A stretch of DNA of 64,000 nt, taken from the NCBI RefSeq assembly GCF_023145115.1, contig NZ_JAGLEJ010000037.1, forward strand, positions 131,952 to 195,951. Reading direction: 5' to 3'. This document shows, one piece after another, positions 25,892-32,340 of this stretch. Every line of letters begins with the position of its first letter. The first letter of the stretch is position 1. The stretch is from Algiphilus sp. (GTDB lineage: Bacteria; Pseudomonadota; Gammaproteobacteria; Nevskiales; Nevskiaceae). Under the pieces are notes generated by a model. It worked only from the letters and a program-made list of their open reading frames with translations, was not told the DNA's origin and made no database searches. Made by a program: the position numbers and the translations under genes.

Positions 25892-26502
25892 ACCGTCTCC
25901 TCGCGCTCGCGGCCCAGCAGGCGCAGCAGGTCCTCGTGCAGCTCGAACCACACGGTGTGGTAGCTGTCGCGGCGGGCGTCGCTGACCCATTCGTGGGCGC
26001 CGTCCTCGGCCTGCTGCAGCGCCGCGTCCAGGCGCTCGCGGTAGCGGTCGAGGCGCGGCACGTTCGCAGCGAGGCTGCGCAGCACGGTCTCGGCGCGCTC
26101 GTGCAGGGCGCCGAGGTCGTCGATGACGGCCTCGTCGTAGTCCGGATCGGAGTGGTCGTTCGGCACGGTCTGGCCGGCCACGGTCATGGTCTGCCAGCGC
26201 GTGATCAGCGCCTTGAGCTCGGTGTTGACGCGCTCGAACTGCGCGCTCGCTTCCAGGAAGGCGTCGTCCGCGCGCAGGGCTGCGTAGTGGCGCGCGTAGG
26301 CGCCGCGCAGTGCCATGTGGGCAGCCGGTGTCAGGGCATAGCGTCCGCCCTGCTCGACGGCGCGGCCGCTGTCCACCGCCGCCTTCAGCTGCTCGCTCAC
26401 GGTGGCGTCGTCGAGGTCGCAGATCACGGCGATGTCGTCGGCGCCGCCGTGCTTCCGGACGGCCAGTGCGTGCAGCACCAGATGGGAGGCGGGTACCGTC
26501 AT
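25888..26502 (-). CDS. Unrecognised 204-residue protein in the phosphotransfer operon
   Basis: The first about 65 residues look like a winged helix (VLHALAVRKHGGADDIAVIC, then a beta-wing QGGRYALTP). The rest is helical and charged and ends in GREREETV. No catalytic motif is seen. It overlaps both neighbours by 4 bases (ATGA with the ligase gene, GTGA with the PPDK-like gene), so it is made stoichiometrically with them and is more likely a small subunit of the phosphotransfer enzyme than a DNA-binding regulator. Function is unknown. Confidence 0.75.
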   Translation of the reverse strand: MTVPASHLVLHALAVRKHGGADDIAVICDLDDATVSEQLKAAVDSGRAVEQGGRYALTPAAHMALRGAYARHYAALRADDAFLEASAQFERVNTELKALITRWQTMTVAGQTVPNDHSDPDYDEAVIDDLGALHERAETVLRSLAANVPRLDRYRERLDAALQQAEDGAHEWVSDARRDSYHTVWFELHEDLLRLLGREREETV

Positions 26503-27980
26503 GCCTGTTCCTCGCGTGCTTCCAGGACGCGCTCGCGCACGGCGCGGCGCAGGATCTTGTTGGCGGCGCTCTTGGGCAGCTCGGACCAGATGTCGATGCC
26601 GCGCGGCCGCTTGTAGTCGGCCAGCCGCTCGCGCATGCGCGCCATGAGCGCGTCGGCATCGAGGCCGTCGCGTCCGGCCACGACCGCGTGCACGCGGTCG
26701 CCCCACTTGTCGTCGGGCAGGCCGACGACGGCGGCCTCGACCACCCCGTCGCAGCCCAGCAGGGCATCCTCGACCTCGCGCGGATAGACGTTGAAGCCGC
26801 CCGAGATCAGCAGGTCGTTCTTGCGGTCGAGGATGGTGAAGAAGCCGTCGGCATCGCGGAAGCCGACATCGCCGGTATGCAGCCAGCCCCCGCGCAGCGC
26901 GCGTTCGGTGGCTTCGGGCCGGTTCCAGTAGCCGCTCATCAGCTGCGGTCCGCGGCACACGATCTCGCCGATCTCGCCGGGCGGCAGCGGCCGGTCGTCG
27001 TCGTCGAAGACGGCGACGTCGACCATGGTGAACGGCCGGCCGCAGGCGCCGGCCCGGTCGTGATCCTCGGGCTGCAGGCAGGTGATCACCATGGGGCTCT
27101 CGGCCTGTCCGTAGACCTGCGCGAAGACGCGGCCGAAGCGGGCCTCGGCGCGCTCCAGCAGTGACGGTGCAATGGGCGAGGCGCCGTAGCAGATGCGCCG
27201 GAAGCGGCCATCGGCATCGTCGATGCCGGGGGCTTCCAGGATCATCGCCAGCATGGTCGGCACCAGGAAGGTCATGGTGGCGCCGCTGCTCTCGGCCAGT
27301 GTCAGGAACTCGGCGGCGTCGAAGCGCGGCATGACCACCGAGGTCGCGCCGCGCGCCACCGCCGGCAGGAAGAACGCGCCCGAGGCGTGCGCGATGGGGG
27401 CGGCGTGCAGGAAGCGGTCGCCGGCGCGCAGGTCGGGCACGAGATCGGTGAGGAAGGCGGACAGCTCGGCGAGCTCGCCGCGCGTGGTCAGGGTGACGCC
27501 CTTGGGACGCCCGGTGGTGCCGCCGGTGTAGCCCAGCCGGTAGGGCGCATCGAGCGCGCGCTGGCGCTGGCAGGGGCGGTCGTCGCCGTCCGCCATCCAT
27601 GCGGCCAGCCGCTCGTCGTCGATGCGCACCGGTACATCGACGGCGTCGGCATCGATCAGCGCGGCGGCGTGGATGAGGCCGCGCGCACCGCTGTCGGCGA
27701 GCTTGTAGGCATGGTCGTCGGCGGTCTCGCGGCCGTTGAGCGTGACCCGGACGAGGCCCGCCTTGGCCAGGGCGTAGTACGCCACCAGGCAGTCGATGCC
27801 GTTGGGCAGCAGGACGCCGACGCGATCGCCCTCGGCCAGGCCGGATGCCAGCAGGGCGTTGCCGACGCGGTCGGTGAGGCGGTCGAATGCGCGGAAGCTG
27901 ACCGTGCGCGCACCCTCGATCAGGCAGGGTGCATCGCCGTGGTGGACCGCCGCGCGGCGGATGAGCGAACCGATCTCCAT
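26499..27980 (-). CDS. Acyl-CoA ligase (class I adenylate-forming)
   Basis: The 493-residue AMP-binding protein has YTGGTTGRPKGV, YGQAESPMVI, GWLHTGDVGFRDADGF and a C-terminal ELPKSAANKILRR carrying the adenylation lysine. It should form an acyl-CoA from a carboxylate, CoA and ATP. The ATG lies 7 bases after the 516-residue gene's stop without a strong ribosome site, suggesting coupling. In this operon the natural substrate is the beta-keto or ring-opened acid made by the biotin carboxylase. It is unrelated in detail to the AACS-type ligase at 13960. Confidence 0.88.
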   Translation of the reverse strand: MEIGSLIRRAAVHHGDAPCLIEGARTVSFRAFDRLTDRVGNALLASGLAEGDRVGVLLPNGIDCLVAYYALAKAGLVRVTLNGRETADDHAYKLADSGARGLIHAAALIDADAVDVPVRIDDERLAAWMADGDDRPCQRQRALDAPYRLGYTGGTTGRPKGVTLTTRGELAELSAFLTDLVPDLRAGDRFLHAAPIAHASGAFFLPAVARGATSVVMPRFDAAEFLTLAESSGATMTFLVPTMLAMILEAPGIDDADGRFRRICYGASPIAPSLLERAEARFGRVFAQVYGQAESPMVITCLQPEDHDRAGACGRPFTMVDVAVFDDDDRPLPPGEIGEIVCRGPQLMSGYWNRPEATERALRGGWLHTGDVGFRDADGFFTILDRKNDLLISGGFNVYPREVEDALLGCDGVVEAAVVGLPDDKWGDRVHAVVAGRDGLDADALMARMRERLADYKRPRGIDIWSELPKSAANKILRRAVRERVLEAREEQA

Positions 27981-27987
27981 GACGCTC

Positions 27988-29538
27988 TCAGTCGCGCAGC
28001 GCGGCGATGTCGGCGCGGCCCAGGCCGGCGCCGCGGTCGCGCAGGTTGCGCGATTGCGCCTGGTGCAGCCGGTAGAGCTCGTCGGCAAGCGGGGTGCCGG
28101 CGTTGTACTTGATCCAGCGCTCGCACAGGAAGCGGAACCGCTCCCCGGCCAGCGCCGGCACCTCGTCGCGCGCGCGCCGGTTGTAGGTGGCGATGTCGAG
28201 CACGCCGCGGGTGGTGCGGTAGCGGTCCTGCTTGGCGTCGAGGTAGGTGACGCCGCGCTTCAGATCGCCGACCGAGGGCACGTAGTCGCCGTCGCCGAGG
28301 ATGGAGTACGGGATCGGCGAGTAGATGTGCTGCGGCTGATCGGAGTGCCGCATCATGCGGTAGTCGTGGTCGCGGTGCTGGGCGCCCATGCCGACGCAGA
28401 GCTCGCCCAGCACGTCCCGCCCGTACTCGTCGTTGAGCAGCGGCCGGAGCCGCTCGGCGCGCGCATCGACCTTCATCCAGTCGTCCGGGTCGTAGCAGCC
28501 GGCGATGTGGGCGAGGTCCTTGACGATGGCGTAGTAGGTCATGGCGCCGGCGTCCAGCATCTGGTCGCGCGTGTAGCCGGCGAAACGCTTCCACAGGCGG
28601 GTGGTGGCATCCTTGATGCGCGCGGTCAGGTCGCGGAAGGTCTCGGTGAGCGTTTCGGCGCTGTCCATGCCCACCGGCTCGTAGCCTTCGGAGAGCACGT
28701 CGGAGGTGTACAGACCGACGCCGCACAGGTGGTGCGCCTGCAGCTCGGGCTCGGACTCGAAGCTGCCCCAGTCGTCGACGATGTTGAAGTGGCAGTCGCG
28801 CACCGCCATCGTCACGGTCAGGTTGTTGTACGGGATGTCCGAGGCGACACCGTCCAGCCAGGGAAGGTCGCCTTCGGCGAGGTCGAGGAAGTCGCGCACC
28901 AGCAGCTCCTCGTTGTCGCCCAGCTTGTAGGGGCCGGAGTTGTGCAGGCTGATGCGCGACTCGCAGGCGATCAGGAAGGCGTACTGCTGCGCCGAGGCCA
29001 TGAAGGCGTGGGCCGCTTCGTGCAGGGCGTCGCCCTCCGCGCAGGCGTAGAGGTCGGCGTGAAAGACCTGCAGCTGGCGCTCGGGAAGGATCTGCGACCG
29101 GTGTCCGGCCTGCTCGGCGGTGAGGTAGCCGTGGTTGCGCCGCCAGGCGAGCTCGAACCGCTTCCAGAAGTCGAGCACGTAGATGACGTCCTCGGCGGCG
29201 TCCTGCGGGCGGATCAGGCCCAGGTCGATGAGCCATTCCCGGCCCAGCAGATAGAAGCAGGGCAGCCCCCACATCGCCGGTGTCTGGCAGCGCGTGCCCA
29301 TGCTGCGCGCACGGTCGCCCAGGGCCTCGGCGGACATGTGGGTCTCAATCTTCCGCAGCAGCGCCGGATAGCGATAGAAGGCCATCGCGTAGGACAGCAT
29401 CATGTACGACGGCACCGGGAACAGCTTCGACTCCTGGACGGTGCGGGTGACGCACAGCCAGTAGGTCTCGTCACCGTTGATCTGCAGCAGGTTGTTGGTC
29501 TCGAGGAGCTGGGCGTAGCTGATGGCGGGCGCACTCAT
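27988..29538 (-). CDS. Unrecognised 516-residue protein between phosphohistidine subunit and ligase
   Basis: I recognise no family. The protein is largely helical, soluble and rich in Trp, Tyr and His, especially across about residues 20-330 (for example QQYAFLIACESRISLHNSG and RDCHFNIVDDWGSFES). No Walker or phosphohistidine motif and no signal peptide is seen. Its ATG overlaps the stop of the mobile-domain gene (ATGA). Because neither phosphohistidine protein keeps an intact substrate barrel, this is the best candidate for the ketone-binding subunit of the inferred enol-phosphate synthase. That is inference from context only. Confidence 0.8.
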   Translation of the reverse strand: MSAPAISYAQLLETNNLLQINGDETYWLCVTRTVQESKLFPVPSYMMLSYAMAFYRYPALLRKIETHMSAEALGDRARSMGTRCQTPAMWGLPCFYLLGREWLIDLGLIRPQDAAEDVIYVLDFWKRFELAWRRNHGYLTAEQAGHRSQILPERQLQVFHADLYACAEGDALHEAAHAFMASAQQYAFLIACESRISLHNSGPYKLGDNEELLVRDFLDLAEGDLPWLDGVASDIPYNNLTVTMAVRDCHFNIVDDWGSFESEPELQAHHLCGVGLYTSDVLSEGYEPVGMDSAETLTETFRDLTARIKDATTRLWKRFAGYTRDQMLDAGAMTYYAIVKDLAHIAGCYDPDDWMKVDARAERLRPLLNDEYGRDVLGELCVGMGAQHRDHDYRMMRHSDQPQHIYSPIPYSILGDGDYVPSVGDLKRGVTYLDAKQDRYRTTRGVLDIATYNRRARDEVPALAGERFRFLCERWIKYNAGTPLADELYRLHQAQSRNLRDRGAGLGRADIAALRD

Positions 29539-30290
29539 GAGCGGTCTCCCTCGGGCAGGCGCCAGACGCGGGCGGTGACCTCGCGGCCGCTCTGGTAGTC
29601 CTCGGCGGTCTTGGCGGTGGCGGTGCATTCCATCTCGACGCGGTCGCCTTCGCGGATGCCGTCCACGCGCGCGTTCATGAGGCACGGAATGCCGTATTCG
29701 CGGGTCAGGATCCCGAGGTGCGAGCGCACCGTCCCCCCGGCGCATATCACGCCCTTGAACTGCTCCAGGATCGGCGCGGTGAGCGTGCCGCCGGAGTCGT
29801 CGATGACGGCGATGGTGTCGGGCGGCACGCCGTCGGAGAGCCAGGCCAGGACACGGTCGTTGGAGCGCACGTAGCGCGCCGTGCCGATGCGGTTCTCGCG
29901 GTAGCGCACGACGTTGTCGCCGACGCCGCGCTGCTCGCGGCCGTCTTCGTCGGGCGCGCCGACCGGGGCGTCCGGATGGTGGAAGCAGAAGGCCGCGGGG
30001 TCCTCGCCGTCGCCTGCGGTCGGCTTGTAGGCCTCGGGCCGCTCCTGCGGCGAGATCGCGGCCGACCAGTCGAAGCGGTGCCCGCTGTCCAGCAGCTGCT
30101 GCTCGACGGCGCGGAAATCGTCGCCGCTCCCGCCGGCGGCGCTGTCGCCGGTCACGAGCGGACGCCAGTCACCGCCCGAGGCATCCAGGCACTGCCGTGC
30201 CAGTTCGCGGGTGGCGCCGTGGAACGCCTCGACGACGGCGGAAGGCGATTCCTGGCCGTACTTGTCGGCATCGGTGGTCAGCCTGGCCAT
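29535..30290 (-). CDS. PEP-utilising enzyme mobile (phosphohistidine) domain protein
   Basis: The 251-residue protein has the swivelling phosphohistidine domain in its C-terminal half: VICAGGTVRSHLGILTREYG, with the phosphorylatable His at about 191, then IPCLM. The N-terminal 150 residues are unfamiliar. There is no ATP-grasp domain. This is the second phosphohistidine protein of the operon (the other is 24107-25891) and is encoded first, after GAGGAGACCGC. A role as phosphoryl carrier to the ketone substrate is inferred from the division of labour in phenylphosphate synthase and PEP synthase. Confidence 0.8.
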   Translation of the reverse strand: MARLTTDADKYGQESPSAVVEAFHGATRELARQCLDASGGDWRPLVTGDSAAGGSGDDFRAVEQQLLDSGHRFDWSAAISPQERPEAYKPTAGDGEDPAAFCFHHPDAPVGAPDEDGREQRGVGDNVVRYRENRIGTARYVRSNDRVLAWLSDGVPPDTIAVIDDSGGTLTAPILEQFKGVICAGGTVRSHLGILTREYGIPCLMNARVDGIREGDRVEMECTATAKTAEDYQSGREVTARVWRLPEGDRS

Positions 30291-30388
30291 GCGGTCTCCT
30301 CATTCTGTGGCCGGTCACCGCCCGGGAATCTGACGCCCCGGTGCAGGCGAGCCGGTGATGGTCTCGTGCCGATATCGCGGCACTATGG

Positions 30389-30412
30389 TACAACAAGGTT
30401 GTAGGACAATAT
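30389..30412. promoter_or_regulatory. Operator upstream of the nine-gene phosphotransfer/carboxylase operon
   Basis: It includes a perfect inverted repeat TACAAC-AAG-GTTGTA (30389-30403), the symmetric TTGTAGGACAA (30399-30409) and TAGGACAATAT (30402-30412), which is identical to the core of the operator at 18005-18028. Over 24 positions the two sites share 18. It lies about 100 bases upstream of the 30290 start and also in front of surE, so it may control both directions. The likely binder is the FCD GntR regulator at 18893-19579. Confidence 0.6.
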
Positions 30413-30473
30413 CGCGCGATGGGGCCGCTGGCAAGCACCCGTGCGCATCGACACGATCGATCGGGAGAGGGCG

Positions 30474-31268
30474 ATGGACGAGGACGGCAGGGCCACCGGC
30501 ACGCTGCTGGTGAACGACGACGGCATCGACGCCCCCGGTCTGCGCCTGCTGGAGGCGGCGGTCGGCACCGACTTCGGCGCGGTCACCGTGGTGGCACCGA
30601 CCGACGAGCGCTCCGGGGCATCCCACGCCATATCGGCGAGCCATCCGGTACGCCTGCACCGTCGGGACGACAGGCACGTCGCGGTGCACGGCACGCCCAC
30701 CGACTGCGTGCTGCTGGCGTGGTACGAACTGATGGCGCGGGCCCGGCCCGGACTGGTGCTCTCGGGCATCAACCGCGGGGCCAATCTCGCCGAGGACGTC
30801 ATCTACTCGGGGACCGTGGCTGCGGCCATCGAGGGGGCGCTGCTGGGCGCGCGCTCAGTGGCGCTCAGCCAGGTGGTCAGCCTGGAGGCGGGCGCGCGGA
30901 CGCAGTGGGAGACGGCGCGACGCATGCTGCCGGAGGTGCTGGACTTCCTCGTCGCGCAGCCCTGGCCGGAAGGGGTTCTGTACAACGTCAATTTTCCGGA
31001 CTGTCCGCCCGAGGCGGTGCGCGGCATGCGCATCACCGCCGCAGGCCGTCGCCCGCCCGGCGCCTTCCAGCCGCTGCGCGCGGTCGACGGCCGCAACGTG
31101 CCGCTCTACTGGATCCGGCTGTCCTATCCGGAGGGAGCGGCCCCGCCGGGCAGCGACCTCGAGGCCATCGCCGACAACGCCGTCTCGATCACGCCGCTGC
31201 AGCTCGATCTGACCGCGCACCGTCATGCCGCGCGACTGGCGGACGCGCTCGGCGGGCACGGCGGCTGA
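30474..31268 (+). CDS. SurE-family 5'/3'-nucleotidase or acid phosphatase
   Basis: The 264-residue protein has the SurE hallmarks: LVNDDGIDAPGL with the metal-binding Asp pair, SGINRGANL, and YSGTVAAAIEG. SurE proteins are metal-dependent phosphatases of nucleoside monophosphates with broad side activities. The ATG chosen follows GGGAGAGGGCG; an ATG 33 bases upstream has no site. Instead of the usual pcm/nlpD neighbourhood it is divergent from the phosphotransfer-carboxylase operon across a shared operator. It may remove AMP or a phosphorylated dead-end product; this is speculative. Confidence 0.85.
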   Translation: MDEDGRATGTLLVNDDGIDAPGLRLLEAAVGTDFGAVTVVAPTDERSGASHAISASHPVRLHRRDDRHVAVHGTPTDCVLLAWYELMARARPGLVLSGINRGANLAEDVIYSGTVAAAIEGALLGARSVALSQVVSLEAGARTQWETARRMLPEVLDFLVAQPWPEGVLYNVNFPDCPPEAVRGMRITAAGRRPPGAFQPLRAVDGRNVPLYWIRLSYPEGAAPPGSDLEAIADNAVSITPLQLDLTAHRHAARLADALGGHGG

Positions 31269-31281
31269 CCGGTGCGGTCGC

Positions 31282-31698
31282 TCAGTGCGCGAACGACGCC
31301 CCGGCGCGCGCGCTGCTGTCCTGCCGGAGGAACCACAGGAAGAGCAGCGAGAACAGCAGGTCGCCGACCGCGATCAGCTCGAACAGGATGGGCACATCGC
31401 CACGCACCCACAGCACGGTCGCGATCACCCAGACGCCGACCTTGCCGACGAAGCCCATGAAGGCGATGCCGCGGTTGCCGACCGGATCCCGGCTCACCAT
31501 GTAGTAGCCGATGCCGAAGACCGTCACCAGCCACCAGAACAGGCCGTACCAGACCGGATTGGCCGGGACGCCGCCCTCGATGGCGGCAAAGCCCAGCAGT
31601 TGCAGGGTCGCGGTCGGGAACAGCACGAAGGCTCCCGCGACCAGCAGGTTGAATACCGCGCCCACGAGAAAGATCAGCTGCCAGTTCTGTCGGCTCAT
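31282..31698 (-). CDS. Small four-helix integral membrane protein
   Basis: The 138-residue protein has four hydrophobic segments, starting LIFLVGAVFNLLVAGAFVLF, and ends in a short polar tail. I do not recognise a named family. The ATG follows CGGAGACC, the ribosome-site form shared by many island genes. It is convergent with surE, 13 bases apart. Location in the catabolic island could mean solvent tolerance or uptake of hydrophobic substrate; there is no direct evidence. Confidence 0.75.
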   Translation of the reverse strand: MSRQNWQLIFLVGAVFNLLVAGAFVLFPTATLQLLGFAAIEGGVPANPVWYGLFWWLVTVFGIGYYMVSRDPVGNRGIAFMGFVGKVGVWVIATVLWVRGDVPILFELIAVGDLLFSLLFLWFLRQDSSARAGASFAH

Positions 31699-32340
31699 GT
31701 CAGGTCTCCGGACTGTCGTTGGAATGGTGCCGCCGCCGGCATCGGCGGACGGCGGTCTCGAACGCGGGACGTTGCGCCCCGTCGTGAAGGTGGCCGGGGG
31801 CACCGTTCCCGCCGACCGGATACAAAACACCGCATGCGTTGCGATCGACCGGGCGTGTCCGCGCGTCGCCCGAGGGGCGAGGGAGGAGAAGGGCGCGGGC
31901 GCGCCGGGGGGACGGTGATCGCGCCAACTGCGGAATCTGTCGAACCGGCTGCACCGCGGCTCGCGCGGGGGGACGGCGGCGACCGGAGCCACGAGTCGGA
32001 CGCGGGTCGGCGTCGGCGGCATCCGCGGCACCCTGCCGGGCCGCTGGCGTCCTCGCTGCGCTCATGTGTCGCTCCTCGTTCTTGCGCGCGGGGGAACGCG
32101 CGGGTCGCCGGCGTCTCGCGCACCGGTTCTGATGGTTTCGAGTCTAGGAAGGCCCCCCGGACCGGGCACTACACCAATGGGTAGTTTTCCGGTGGCGGCG
32201 CCGCGCGATGGCGCGGTGCACCATTTGCAATCGGCCCGGCGTCGGGGCATTGTCCAGCGCTGGGCGCCCTCCCGGCCCGCCCCGGCCGTGCCGCCCGGCG
32301 CGGCGCCGTGAACCCTCGCCGCGGAAACCGATCGCCGCCG
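31699..32340. other. Long gap between membrane protein and second LuxR regulator
   Basis: No convincing gene is seen on either strand across about 640 bases: candidate readings have poor starts and are shadows of one another. The only structure noted is the ACTAC-N8-GTAGT inverted repeat at 32168-32185. The rest is GC-rich, and the gap probably holds promoters for one or both flanking genes. Confidence 0.5.
32167..32186. promoter_or_regulatory. GGGTAG-containing repeat element, copy 2
   Basis: It contains the inverted repeat ACTAC-N8-GTAGT (32168-32185) and matches the element at 17976-17995 (CACnACnCCAnnGGGTAG). It lies about 155 bases upstream of the second LuxR/MalT-like regulator and may be an autoregulatory or cross-regulatory site. 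Confidence 0.35.

Noticed and set aside
31699..32340. Small protein genes in the long gap
   Set aside because: Several overlapping frames are open on both strands, but none has a ribosome site or non-repetitive composition.
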